From an uncultured Prevotellaceae bacterium (GTDB lineage: Bacteria; Bacteroidota; Bacteroidia; Bacteroidales; Bacteroidaceae), in contig CACWWZ010000007.1 of NCBI GenBank assembly GCA_902764705.1, positions 1 to 64,000 on the forward strand: 64,000 bases of DNA. Direction: 5' to 3'. The translations under genes were made by a program, and so were the position numbers. Below, piece by piece: positions 24,446 to 33,008 of this stretch (within the stretch, counting starts at the first letter, position 1; the number at the start of each line of letters is the position of its first letter). The notes under the pieces were generated by a model. That model saw only the letters and a program-made list of their open reading frames with translations, ran no database searches and had not been told where the DNA came from.

Positions 24446-24729
24446 AATCTTTTTACCTTTCTTTTCTTTAAATTGTTATCCTGCATTTTTGTTGCCCCTT
24501 AAAAGGGGCTCCAAATGCACTTTGTCCCTTCGCTTGGGACTTTAAAAATTCACTTTACTAACTAAACTAACTAATTACCTATTATTTATATGGTGCTTGC
24601 ACCGCTGTGCAGCTTTTGTTTCTTTTTGACGCTGACAAGGACAGTGCAAGCCGAATGCAGAGAGCTCGCTCTATGCTGAGGCGAAGCCTGTTCTCGCAGT
24701 GAGATTTTTTAAATCGCACTGCAAAGGTA
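24446..24729 (-). ncRNA. structured leader RNA upstream of the 31-codon ORF (possible sRNA or riboswitch)
   Basis: Transcription should start just below the TACCTTTG box at 24722-24729 (minus strand). The leader of about 270 nt can form several hairpins: a nested one at 24482-24519 (TGCATTT/AAATGCA enclosing GCCCCTT/AAGGGGC), GTCCC/GGGAC at 24524-24540, and small GC stems nearer the 5' end (AGGC-TTC-GCCT type, TGCAC/GTGCA). The frame at 24582-24779 is probably chance. Confidence 0.5.
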
Positions 24730-24791
24730 CGACGATTTTGTGGTAAAAACAAGGAAAAAACAAAATTGTTTGCGCACACAGTCGTTTTTTT

Positions 24792-24893
24792 TGACCTTAA
24801 TCAAGGTCTTTAAATTAAACATGAAACAATAAACATTAAATTCGCTACGCTCAGTAAACTGAAATATAATTTTTAATCTCTAATGTTTAATGT
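24792..24893. other. gap with hairpin and two 7-bp arrays
   Basis: GACCTT/AAGGTC hairpin at 24793-24808, then heptamers AACATGA, AACAATA, AACATTA (24818-24838) and TAATGTT-type heptamers up to the mlaF stop. It probably includes the end of the mla transcript; no gene seen. Confidence 0.55.
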
Positions 24894-24895
24894 TG

Positions 24896-25657
24896 TTAGC
24901 GGTTGGTGACCGCTTCACGCATTTCCTTCAGCAAGTCTGAGGCGAAAATGAAGTCGGTGAGCCGCTTGTTGGTGCTGCCCATGATGTCGGCCGAGACACC
25001 CTGCCATTCTTTGTGCCCTTCGTAGATGAAGATGATGTTCTCGCCAATGCCCATCACGGAATTCATGTCGTGGGTATTGATGATGGTGGTCATCTGGAAC
25101 TCCTGTGTGATGGAGTGCAGCAAGTCGTCGATAACCAGCGAGGTCTTGGGGTCAAGGCCAGAGTTGGGTTCGTCGCAGAACAGGTATTTTGGGTTCAAGG
25201 CAATGGCACGGGCAATGGCCACACGCTTCTGCATACCACCCGATATCTCGCCAGGATATTTTTCCTCGGCTCCCACCAGATTGACGCGGTCCAGACAGTC
25301 CATAGCCCGCTTCTGGCGTTCGTGCAGATTCATGGACGAGAACATATCGAGGGGAAACATCACGTTTTCGAGTACTGTCAGCGAGTCGAAGAGTGCTGCC
25401 GACTGGAATATCATGCCCATCTCGCGACGCATGTGTACCTTTTCCTGTTTCGACATCTTTACGAAGTCGCGTCCGTCGTACAGAATCTGGCCTGCTGTGG
25501 GGTCGAAGAGTCCCACGAGGTTTTTCATCAGCACCGTCTTTCCGCTTCCGCTCTGACCAATGATGAGGTTCGTCTTACCGTCCTCGAAAACGGTAGAAAT
25601 GTCCTTCAGTACCTCAACGCCGTCGAAACTCTTATATAGGTTCTTGACTTCAATCAT
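24896..25657 (-). CDS. mlaF: Mla-type lipid transport ABC ATPase
   Basis: 253 residues. Walker A GQSGSGKT (about 34-41), Q-loop MIFQSAALFDSLTV, ABC signature ISGGMQKRVAIARAIA (about 139-154), Walker B YLFCDEPNSGLDP and H-loop NTHDMNS. The DEPNSGLDP form is characteristic of MlaF/Ttg2A. With MlaE it drives phospholipid movement between inner and outer membranes to keep outer-membrane asymmetry. It overlaps mlaE by 4 bp. The substrate-binding MlaD is not adjacent in this window. Confidence 0.92.
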   Translation of the reverse strand: MIEVKNLYKSFDGVEVLKDISTVFEDGKTNLIIGQSGSGKTVLMKNLVGLFDPTAGQILYDGRDFVKMSKQEKVHMRREMGMIFQSAALFDSLTVLENVMFPLDMFSSMNLHERQKRAMDCLDRVNLVGAEEKYPGEISGGMQKRVAIARAIALNPKYLFCDEPNSGLDPKTSLVIDDLLHSITQEFQMTTIINTHDMNSVMGIGENIIFIYEGHKEWQGVSADIMGSTNKRLTDFIFASDLLKEMREAVTNR

Positions 25658-26406
25658 GACAGTAACTGTGTTAAGAATACGTCACTACAGAGAATCAGTA
25701 CGCTCGACGTCACTACAGCATCCGTTGAGGCTTTACCCACATTGACGGAACCGCCCTCGACGGTGTATCCGCAATAGGAGGGAACGGCAGAGATGATGAA
25801 GGCGAAGAAGAGGCTCTTGATGATAGACATCCACATGAACCACGACTTGAACTGGTGTTGCAAGCCTAGCGTCAGGTCATCAGGTACGATGATATGGCCC
25901 ACGTAAGCCGTTCCGTAGGCTCCCACAATGCCCAGCGCGCTGGAGAAGATGACCAGCAGGGGCATGATGGTGATCATTCCCATGATTTTCGGTAATATCA
26001 GATAGCAGGCTGAGTTGACACCCATGATGTCGAGTGCGTCAATCTGCTGGGTGACACGCATGGTGCCAATCTCAGAGGCTATGTTCGAGCCTACCTTACC
26101 AGCCAGAATCAGACACATGATGCTCGACGAGAACTCCAACAGCATGATTTCACGGGTGGTATAGCCGCTGACCCAACGGGGCATCCAAGGCGACTGGATG
26201 TTCAGCTTCATCTGGATGCAGATGACGGCTCCGATAAAGAACGATATCAACAGCACGATACCTATCGAGTTGATGCCCAGCTGTTCCATTTCCTTCACGT
26301 ACTGTTTCCAGAACATACGGAAACGTTCTGGAACACTAAAAGTACGTCCCATTAGGATCAGAAACTTGCCGAACGACGTCAGCCAATGGTGCAATATCTT
26401 TATCAT
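25654..26406 (-). CDS. mlaE: Mla-type lipid transport permease
   Basis: 250 residues from ATG 26406; the longer frame runs through the promoter and is excluded. It has an N-terminal interfacial helix, then about five membrane helices (IGIVLLISFFIGAVICIQ; LILPKIMGMITIMPLLVIFSSALGIVGAY; SLFFAFIISAVPSYCGY). The MlaE/DUF140 signature GSNIASEIGTMRVTQQIDALDIMGV is intact. It forms the membrane part of the lipid ABC transporter with MlaF. The -7 box lies eight bases before the ATG, so the mRNA is nearly leaderless. Confidence 0.93.
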   Translation of the reverse strand: MIKILHHWLTSFGKFLILMGRTFSVPERFRMFWKQYVKEMEQLGINSIGIVLLISFFIGAVICIQMKLNIQSPWMPRWVSGYTTREIMLLEFSSSIMCLILAGKVGSNIASEIGTMRVTQQIDALDIMGVNSACYLILPKIMGMITIMPLLVIFSSALGIVGAYGTAYVGHIIVPDDLTLGLQHQFKSWFMWMSIIKSLFFAFIISAVPSYCGYTVEGGSVNVGKASTDAVVTSSVLILCSDVFLTQLLS

Positions 26407-26438
26407 TTCGACTGCAAAAGTACGAATAAGTGAGCAAA
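26404..26438 (-). promoter_or_regulatory. mlaE promoter, shared 35-bp sequence (inverted copy at lptB)
   Basis: On the minus strand it starts TTTGCTCACTTATTCGTA, then the rest of the -7 box (TACTTTTG at 26415-26422) and the mlaE ATG. It differs from the lptB promoter (28565-28599, opposite orientation) at three positions. Confidence 0.75.
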
Positions 26439-26485
26439 ATACAAAATAAATCAAAATTATTTTTGGTTTTTCATTCGTTTTGCAC

Positions 26486-26493
26486 TAACTTTG
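26486..26493 (+). promoter_or_regulatory. -7 promoter element for the DUF3857 gene
   Basis: TAACTTTG followed by CAGG, about 35 nt before the ATG at 26528. Confidence 0.72.
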
Positions 26494-26527
26494 CAGGCAA
26501 AATATGGAAGTAACTCGATTACCAACT

Positions 26528-28555
26528 ATGAAACTAAAGACATTTTTTCTATCTGTTTTGATTGCCTGGCCGTTCATGACAGCTATGGCAGAGGGTGAAG
26601 TGAACATGAAGTTTGGAAAGCCCACCAAGGAAGAGTTACAGATGACCACCTACGAGGCCGACCCCGAGGCGGATGCTGTGGTGCTCTGTAGACTGACTGA
26701 TGTGGAGTATATCATACAGGAGAACGGTTATCTGGTGGACTATCGTGAGAAGTGTCGCATCAAGGTGCTGAAACCCGCTGGTACACAGTATGCCAAAGTC
26801 GTTGTACCCTATATGATAAATACATCGCACGGTAGCAATCTGGGTGGTCTCAGATTCTCGATGTATGCCAACCAGTTGACAGCGGGCGGAAGTTCTGAAG
26901 TCGGTTATGATGGTGGTTCGATGACCTCAGAGGCTATGGGCGACTACTCTGACGAGAGCGTAGAGGACCTGAAGGCCACTGCTTTCAATCTGAAGAACGG
27001 CAAGATGGTCAAGAGTTTGCTGAAGAAGGAAGATGTCAAGAAAATAGAGATTGACGAGCAGCATCAGCAGGTGGTCTTCACTGTTCCCGATGTTGAGGTG
27101 GGTACTGTCATAGAATATGAATATACTATTCATAGTGAGTTGTTCTGGCTGTTGCACGACTGGTTTGCCCAGCGCGAGATTCCTGTGGTCTATGCCAAAC
27201 TGGACATGAACATTCCCAGCTACCTGCAGTTCAATGTGGAAGAGCACGGCATACAGCGCCTGAAGTGTACCTGCACAAACGGTGTGGTCAGATATAAGCT
27301 GATTAATGATCCGATGGCTAATCCTGTCAGTGCTGTGTCGAACCATTACATTTGCGTCGGACAAGACCTGATTGCTATGCCTAAGGACGATTATGTGTAT
27401 TGTGTTCAGGATTACTGTGCAGGAGTGACTGCCGAACTGAAGAAGTACAAACTGCGTGGTACCATGCTGATGGACTATGCCAAGACTTGGGAGCAGATTG
27501 ACAAAATGATTCTCGACGACGAGAACCTGGGTAAGCAGCTGGGTGAACAAAGTCCGCTTAAAGACTTGTTACAGGAAAAGAAGATTGCCGAGATTGCCGA
27601 CAAGAACGAGCGTGCTGTAGCGGTCTATCAGTTAGTGATGAGCAAGGTAAAATGGGACGGCACCTACAAGTTGGAGCCAGCCAAGACCAGCGAGACCCTC
27701 ACTAAGGGAACCGGCTCGAATGCAGATATCAACATGCTGCTCATCCAGTCGCTGAACGATGTCGGACTCGTTGCCGCTCCCGTCGTGCTCAGAACGCGCG
27801 ATGAAGGACAACTGCCCGTAAACTTCCCCTCGATGCAGAAGCTATCGTCGTTTGTCGTCGGCATTGTGACTGACGCAGGAAAGAATGTCTACATCGACGC
27901 TTCGTCTAAGGACGGCTATCTGAACGTGTTGCCTGAGAATCTGCTCGTTGAGCGTGCCCGATTAGTACAAAAGAACAACAAGAGCATCTGGGTGAACTTG
28001 CAGAAACTGATGAAATCGCAAAAGAACACCATCATCGACGCTGTGCTGACTCCCGATGGTGTGCTGAAAGGAAAACAGACCGTTCGTTACGAAGGATTGG
28101 CAGCCCTGAAATACAGACAGGAAAAAGGTATGGACGCCTTTGGTCCTGACGTGACCGACACTTCGGAATTCACTTTGCAGGGTCAGGTGACTGACGGTAC
28201 GATTTCCATCTGTCCCTTCCCCAATCCAATGAAGAATAATCCCTTCAAGGCTGAAAAGCGTAAGATGCCCGTTGAGTTTGCCAGCACAGGTACGAACCGC
28301 GTTGTGGTAAATATCACCCTGCCCGAGGGTTATACCTTGCAGGGAGAACCCAGAAACACCACCATCGTTTCGACGGACAAGGGAGTAGAAGGTCGTTATC
28401 AGACCTCTACAGGTAATGATAAGGTGATGCTCAGTTGTCAGTTCAGTGTCAACAAGCTGACACATTCAGAGAAGAGCTATGATGACCTGAGAGAGATCTT
28501 CAATTTGTTCTCGCAATACAACAACGAACCGCTGACGTTCAAAAAGGCTCAATAA
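26528..28555 (+). CDS. Secreted DUF3857 / transglutaminase-like protein
   Basis: 675 residues from ATG 26528, which places a signal peptide ([21 protein letters not shown]) at the start; ATG 26504 would leave almost no leader. Residues about 40-240 fit DUF3857 ([19 protein letters not shown] ... [19 protein letters not shown]). Residues about 340-450 align with the transglutaminase-like fold ([18 protein letters not shown] ... [21 protein letters not shown]), but the usual catalytic Cys position reads GSNADI, so it is probably not an enzyme. The rest is beta-rich. The role is unknown. It is bracketed by inverted promoter copies. Confidence 0.85.
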   Translation: MKLKTFFLSVLIAWPFMTAMAEGEVNMKFGKPTKEELQMTTYEADPEADAVVLCRLTDVEYIIQENGYLVDYREKCRIKVLKPAGTQYAKVVVPYMINTSHGSNLGGLRFSMYANQLTAGGSSEVGYDGGSMTSEAMGDYSDESVEDLKATAFNLKNGKMVKSLLKKEDVKKIEIDEQHQQVVFTVPDVEVGTVIEYEYTIHSELFWLLHDWFAQREIPVVYAKLDMNIPSYLQFNVEEHGIQRLKCTCTNGVVRYKLINDPMANPVSAVSNHYICVGQDLIAMPKDDYVYCVQDYCAGVTAELKKYKLRGTMLMDYAKTWEQIDKMILDDENLGKQLGEQSPLKDLLQEKKIAEIADKNERAVAVYQLVMSKVKWDGTYKLEPAKTSETLTKGTGSNADINMLLIQSLNDVGLVAAPVVLRTRDEGQLPVNFPSMQKLSSFVVGIVTDAGKNVYIDASSKDGYLNVLPENLLVERARLVQKNNKSIWVNLQKLMKSQKNTIIDAVLTPDGVLKGKQTVRYEGLAALKYRQEKGMDAFGPDVTDTSEFTLQGQVTDGTISICPFPNPMKNNPFKAEKRKMPVEFASTGTNRVVVNITLPEGYTLQGEPRNTTIVSTDKGVEGRYQTSTGNDKVMLSCQFSVNKLTHSEKSYDDLREIFNLFSQYNNEPLTFKKAQ

Positions 28556-28564
28556 GTTTGGCAA

Positions 28565-28599
28565 TTTGCTCACTTATTCGTAACTTTGCAGGCGAAATG
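28565..28599 (+). promoter_or_regulatory. lptB promoter, shared 35-bp sequence
   Basis: TTTGCTCACTTATTCGTAAC continues to CTTTGCAGG and CGAA before the lptB ATG at 28597. The -7 box is TAACTTTG at 28580-28587, and a -33 TTTG lies at 28557-28560 region. Confidence 0.75.
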
Positions 28600-29442
28600 G
28601 ATGAAAACAATAATATACAGGAGCAGGAAGTGCTGCAAGAACAGCCTCAGGAGCAGGAACGTCTTGTGCTGCGCACGGAGGGACTGGTAAAGGTTTACGG
28701 TAAGCGTACGGTAGTGAACGATGTGTCGTTCGACGTGAAGCAGGGCGAAATCGTTGGATTGTTGGGCCCAAACGGTGCTGGCAAGACGACGTCGTTCTAT
28801 ATGACTACTGGACTTATCGTACCCAATAAGGGCCATATCTATCTGGGCGACGAGGATGTGACGACATATCCTGTCTATAAGCGTGCTCGTGCAGGTATCG
28901 GCTATCTGGCCCAGGAGGCTTCTGTGTTTCGTAAGATGTCCGTCGAGGATAATATCCTGAGTGTACTGCAGATGACAGGTAAGCCGCGCGAATACCAACT
29001 GGAGAAGTTGGAGAGCCTGATTAAGGAATTCCGCCTGGAGAAGGTGCGCAAGAACACGGGTGACCGTCTGTCTGGTGGTGAGCGTCGTCGCACGGAGATT
29101 GCCCGCTGTCTGGCCATAGAGCCGAAGTTCATCATGCTCGACGAGCCGTTCGCTGGTGTGGACCCTATTGCTGTGGAGGACATCCAGTTTATTGTGTGGA
29201 AGCTGAAAGACCGAAATATCGGTATTCTGATTACCGACCATAATGTGGAGGATACTTTGTGTATCACCGATCGTGCTTATCTGCTGTTCGAGGGTCGCAT
29301 CCTGTTTCATGGCTCTCCAGAGGAATTAGCTGCAAATCCTATCGTGCGTAAAAACTATCTGACGGAGTCGTTCGTCCTGCGTCAGAAGGATTTCTCGGCC
29401 TTGGAGGAACATCGAAAAGCAGAAGAGGCAGAAGAAGTGTGA
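28597..29442 (+). CDS. lptB: LPS export ABC transporter ATPase
   Basis: 281 residues from ATG 28597; the longer frame includes the promoter. An N-terminal Glu/Gln-rich tail of about 20 residues is extra relative to E. coli LptB. Walker [19 protein letters not shown] (about 57), Q-loop [14 protein letters not shown], signature [16 protein letters not shown] (about 156), Walker [21 protein letters not shown] and H-loop ITDHNV match LptB closely. It powers LPS extraction to the outer membrane with LptFG, not in the window. The start is eight bases after the -7 box. Confidence 0.93.
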   Translation: MDENNNIQEQEVLQEQPQEQERLVLRTEGLVKVYGKRTVVNDVSFDVKQGEIVGLLGPNGAGKTTSFYMTTGLIVPNKGHIYLGDEDVTTYPVYKRARAGIGYLAQEASVFRKMSVEDNILSVLQMTGKPREYQLEKLESLIKEFRLEKVRKNTGDRLSGGERRRTEIARCLAIEPKFIMLDEPFAGVDPIAVEDIQFIVWKLKDRNIGILITDHNVEDTLCITDRAYLLFEGRILFHGSPEELAANPIVRKNYLTESFVLRQKDFSALEEHRKAEEAEEV

Positions 29443-29537
29443 TATTTTTCGTACCTTTTACCATTGGCGAAGGCAAGCTGCATCTCGGAAAAAACTAAAA
29501 AAATGCGAATTTTTTTGGTTTTTCGCTCGATTTGCAC

Positions 29538-29545
29538 TATCTTTG
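29538..29545 (+). promoter_or_regulatory. -7 promoter element of tig
   Basis: TATCTTTG followed by CA, with TTTG further upstream, gives a leader of about 40 nt before the tig ATG. The 95 bp between lptB and this box contain no gene. Confidence 0.75.
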
Positions 29546-29591
29546 CACGCTCAAACGACGACTATATTATTAAATAAGGTATAAGAAAGAG

Positions 29592-30947
29592 ATGAATATC
29601 ACATTTGAAGCTCCTGACAAGATTAATGGTTTGATGACCATCACATTGGAGTCGGCTGACTATCAGCCTGAGGTTGACAAAACCCTGAAAGACTATCGTA
29701 AGCGCGCTAACATTCCTGGATTCCGTCCTGGTCAGGCTCCTATGGGCATGATCAAGCGTCAATTCGGTACAAGTGTTAAGGTTGACGCTGTAAACAAGAT
29801 TCTGGGTGAAAAACTGTATGACTATGTTCGTGAGAACAAGATACAGATGTTGGGCGAGCCCCTTCCCAGCGAGCAGCAGGAAGCCCTCGATTTCGAGAGC
29901 GACAAACCCATGACTTTCAAGTTCGACATTGCAGTTGCTCCAGAGTTTGAAGCAAAGCTCAGTGGCAAGGACAAGATTGACTATTATAACATCACTGTTG
30001 ACGACAAGATGATTGACCAGCAGGTGGAGATGTACCAGAGCCGTGCTGGCCAGTATGAGAAGGTTGAGCAGTTCGACGCTGAGCAGCGCGACATGCTGAA
30101 AGGTGACCTTCGTGAGGTTGGTAAGGACGGTGGCATTGAGGTCAGCGATGCTGTTCTGATGCCCCAGTACATCAAGGTGGAAGACCAGAAAAAGCTGTTC
30201 GACGGCTGCAAACTGGGCGACATCATCACTTGGAATCCCCGTAAGGCTTATCCTGAGAGCGACGTGGAGGTCAGCAGTCTGCTGAAGATCCAGAAAGAGG
30301 ACGTCAAGGACCACGAGGGCGACTTCACCTTCCAGATTACGGAAATCAGCCGCTTCGTGAAGGCTGAACTGAATCAGGCTCTGTTCGACCAGACCTTCGG
30401 TGAGGGTACTGTGAAGGGTGAGAAGGAGTTCCGTGAGAAGATTGCTGCCATCATCAGCCAGCAGTTCAAGGCTGATGCCGACTATAAGTTCCTGCTTGAC
30501 GTTCGTGCCCACATGGAGAAGAAGGTTGGTAAGTTGGAGTTCCCAGAGGCCATCCTGAAGCGTGTGATGAAGAACAACAACAAAGACCGCAAGGATGTCG
30601 AGGAGTTCGTGGAGAAGAACTTCGAGGCCAGCATCAAGGAGTTGGGTTGGCACCTTATCAAGGAGCAGTTGGTTGCTGCTCAGGGTATCCAGATTGACGA
30701 CAACGACCTTAAGCAGGTGGCCAAGGAAGCTGCACGTGCACAGTTTGCCCAGTATGGCATGTCAAACGTTCCTGATGAGTATCTTGACAACTATGCTCAG
30801 GAGATGCTGAAGAAGCGTGAGAATGCCGACGGACTCGTTGACCGTGCTGTCGATGTGAAGCTTACTGCAGCCCTGAAGAATGTGGTGAAGCTCAACGAGA
30901 AGGACATCACACTCGAAGACTTCCAGAAGATGCTCCAAGAGAAATAA
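29592..30947 (+). CDS. tig: Trigger factor (ribosome-associated chaperone)
   Basis: 451 residues. The ribosome-binding signature is present as GFRPGQAPMGMIKRQFG (about 43-59; E. coli GFRxGKxP). The central PPIase domain is reduced, as usual in Bacteroidota, and the C-terminal helical arms (about 250-440) include QLVAAQGIQIDDNDLKQVAK. It binds nascent chains at the exit tunnel. It precedes clpP and clpX as in most bacteria but is separated from them by a terminator and a new promoter. Confidence 0.95.
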   Translation: MNITFEAPDKINGLMTITLESADYQPEVDKTLKDYRKRANIPGFRPGQAPMGMIKRQFGTSVKVDAVNKILGEKLYDYVRENKIQMLGEPLPSEQQEALDFESDKPMTFKFDIAVAPEFEAKLSGKDKIDYYNITVDDKMIDQQVEMYQSRAGQYEKVEQFDAEQRDMLKGDLREVGKDGGIEVSDAVLMPQYIKVEDQKKLFDGCKLGDIITWNPRKAYPESDVEVSSLLKIQKEDVKDHEGDFTFQITEISRFVKAELNQALFDQTFGEGTVKGEKEFREKIAAIISQQFKADADYKFLLDVRAHMEKKVGKLEFPEAILKRVMKNNNKDRKDVEEFVEKNFEASIKELGWHLIKEQLVAAQGIQIDDNDLKQVAKEAARAQFAQYGMSNVPDEYLDNYAQEMLKKRENADGLVDRAVDVKLTAALKNVVKLNEKDITLEDFQKMLQEK

Positions 30948-30981
30948 ACGTTAATAGAAATAGCAATTATATTTCTTTAAC

Positions 30982-31022
30982 CAAAAAAAAGGCCGAGATG
31001 TTTTGCATCTCGACTTTTTTTT
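30982..31022 (+). terminator. terminator after tig
   Basis: CGAGATG (30994-31000) pairs with CATCTCG (31006-31012) around a TTTT-G loop, followed by a run of T and preceded by a run of A. Confidence 0.88.
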
Positions 31023-31023
31023 G

Positions 31024-31031
31024 TAATTTTG
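31024..31031 (+). promoter_or_regulatory. -7 promoter element of clpP
   Basis: TAATTTTG directly after the tig terminator; the clpP ATG is about 70 nt downstream. Confidence 0.65.
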
Positions 31032-31104
31032 TATCTACTTTACGCAAAAAAAGGCAGACAACGTCCTGCTTTTGTCATAAATAACGAAAATAGGAGAAGA
31101 CTAT

Positions 31105-31770
31105 ATGAACAACGATTTTAGGAAATATGCTACCAAGCATCTTGGCATCAATGGTTTGGTGCTTGACGAAGTGATGAGTGCTCAGGCACAGTATTTGAAC
31201 CCTTACATTCTGGAGGAGCGTCAGTTGAACGTCACCCAGATGGATGTCTTCTCACGACTGATGATGGACCGTATCATCTTCCTTGGTACGCAGATTGACG
31301 ACTATACAGCCAATACGTTGCAGGCACAGCTGCTGTATCTGGACTCTGTGGATTCCGGCAAGGACATCTCTATATACCTCAACTCCCCAGGTGGCAGTGT
31401 GACGGCAGGTTTGGGCATCTACGACACCATGCAGTTCATTTCCAGCGATGTTGCTACCATCTGTACGGGTATGGCAGCCTCGATGGCAGCAGTGTTGCTC
31501 GTGGCTGGTACCGAGGGTAAGCGTTCGGCCCTTCCCCATAGTCGTGTGATGATTCATCAGCCTTTAGGCGGTGTACAGGGTCAGGCCAGCGATATTGAGA
31601 TTGAGGCCAAGGAGATTATGAAGTTCAAGAAAGAGCTTTATACCATTATCTCTGAGCACTCCCATACTCCCTACGACAAGGTTTGGAATGATTCGGACCG
31701 CAACTATTGGATGACCGCAGAGGAAGCCAAGGAGTATGGTATGATTGATCAGGTGCTTAAAAAGAAATAA
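31105..31770 (+). CDS. clpP: ATP-dependent Clp protease proteolytic subunit
   Basis: 221 residues. The catalytic Ser is in TGMAASMAAVLLVAG (about 115), His in ALPHSRVMIHQPLGG (about 150) and Asp about 50 residues later. ClpP forms the double-heptamer protease chamber and degrades proteins unfolded by ClpX. The N-terminal extension is a little longer than in E. coli. clpX follows after 9 nt. Confidence 0.97.
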   Translation: MNNDFRKYATKHLGINGLVLDEVMSAQAQYLNPYILEERQLNVTQMDVFSRLMMDRIIFLGTQIDDYTANTLQAQLLYLDSVDSGKDISIYLNSPGGSVTAGLGIYDTMQFISSDVATICTGMAASMAAVLLVAGTEGKRSALPHSRVMIHQPLGGVQGQASDIEIEAKEIMKFKKELYTIISEHSHTPYDKVWNDSDRNYWMTAEEAKEYGMIDQVLKKK

Positions 31771-31779
31771 GAGGCAGAA

Positions 31780-32994
31780 ATGGCTAACAGATGTAATTTC
31801 TGTGGACGTACAGAGCGCGAGGTGAAACTCCTGATAACGGGTGTTAATGGTGCTATCTGTGAGGATTGCGCTGTACAGGCCTACCAGGTAGCTACAGCTA
31901 ACGGCTATGGTCCTGACGCAAAGAAAAAGCCTGGTTCGGGTAAGAAGTTGAACGTCCCCAAACCTAGGGAGATCAAGGCCTATCTGGATCAATACGTTAT
32001 TGGACAGGACGAGGCTAAGCGATACCTCTCTGTGGCTGTCTACAATCACTATAAGCGTCTGCAGCAGCCCGACAGCGACCAGGGTGTGGAGATTGAGAAG
32101 TCGAACATCATTATGGTTGGCTCAACGGGTACCGGTAAGACTTTATTGGCACGTACTATTGCCAAATTACTTGACGTGCCGTTCACTATCGTCGATGCTA
32201 CCGTCTTTACGGAAGCTGGCTATGTGGGTGAGGATGTGGAGAGCATCCTGACCCGTCTGTTACAGGTAGCTGACTATGATGTGGCATCCACTCAGCGCGG
32301 CATTGTCTTTATCGATGAAATTGACAAGATTGCCCGTAAGTCGGACAATCCCTCCATCACTCGCGACGTCAGTGGTGAAGGTGTGCAACAGGGCCTGTTG
32401 AAGTTGCTCGAAGGAACCGTTGTCAACGTTCCCCCCAAGGGAGGCCGTAAGCACCCTGACCAAGAATATATTGGTGTCGACACACGCAATATCCTGTTTA
32501 TTTGCGGAGGAGCCTTCGACGGCATCGAGCGTAAGATAGCACAGCGCATGAATACCCATACGGTAGGTTATAATTCAGTACAGAATGTGCGCAAAATTGA
32601 CAAGGAGAATCTGATGCAGTATATTGCTCCGCAGGATTTGAAGTCGTTCGGACTTATTCCTGAGATTATTGGTCGTCTGCCTGTACTGACCTTTCTGAAT
32701 CCGTTGGATCAGGAGGCGCTGACAAAGATTCTGACAGAGCCTAAGAACTCCATTATCAAGCAGTATGAGAAATTGTTTGAAATGGATGGCATCAAGCTTA
32801 CCTTTACCCCTGAGGCCTTGAAACTCATTGTCGACAAGGCCGTTGAATATAAGTTGGGTGCTCGCGGATTGCGTTCCATCGTGGAGAATATCATGATGGA
32901 GCCGATGTTCGAGATACCTTCCAAACGCGTAAAATCCTTTGAAGTGACAAAGGAGTTTGCCCAGCAGCAACTCGACAAGTCGCATCTACAATAA
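31780..32994 (+). CDS. clpX: Clp protease ATP-binding subunit ClpX
   Basis: 404 residues. The N-terminal zinc domain has CNFC (about 5-8) and CEDC (about 27-30). Walker A GSTGTGKT (about 111), Walker [14 protein letters not shown] (about 175), sensor 2 region [15 protein letters not shown] (about 355). It unfolds tagged substrates and feeds ClpP. It is in an operon with clpP; recQ follows after 14 nt. Confidence 0.97.
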   Translation: MANRCNFCGRTEREVKLLITGVNGAICEDCAVQAYQVATANGYGPDAKKKPGSGKKLNVPKPREIKAYLDQYVIGQDEAKRYLSVAVYNHYKRLQQPDSDQGVEIEKSNIIMVGSTGTGKTLLARTIAKLLDVPFTIVDATVFTEAGYVGEDVESILTRLLQVADYDVASTQRGIVFIDEIDKIARKSDNPSITRDVSGEGVQQGLLKLLEGTVVNVPPKGGRKHPDQEYIGVDTRNILFICGGAFDGIERKIAQRMNTHTVGYNSVQNVRKIDKENLMQYIAPQDLKSFGLIPEIIGRLPVLTFLNPLDQEALTKILTEPKNSIIKQYEKLFEMDGIKLTFTPEALKLIVDKAVEYKLGARGLRSIVENIMMEPMFEIPSKRVKSFEVTKEFAQQQLDKSHLQ

Positions 32995-33008
32995 CATTCT
33001 TAAAGTCT

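Noticed and set aside
24582-24779. 65-codon frame on the minus strand
   Set aside because: It crosses the predicted promoter and transcription start of the structured leader, so most of its 5' part would not be transcribed.
29562-30653. 363-codon frame on the minus strand
   Set aside because: Antisense to trigger factor; Leu-rich translation is an artefact of the sense codon usage.
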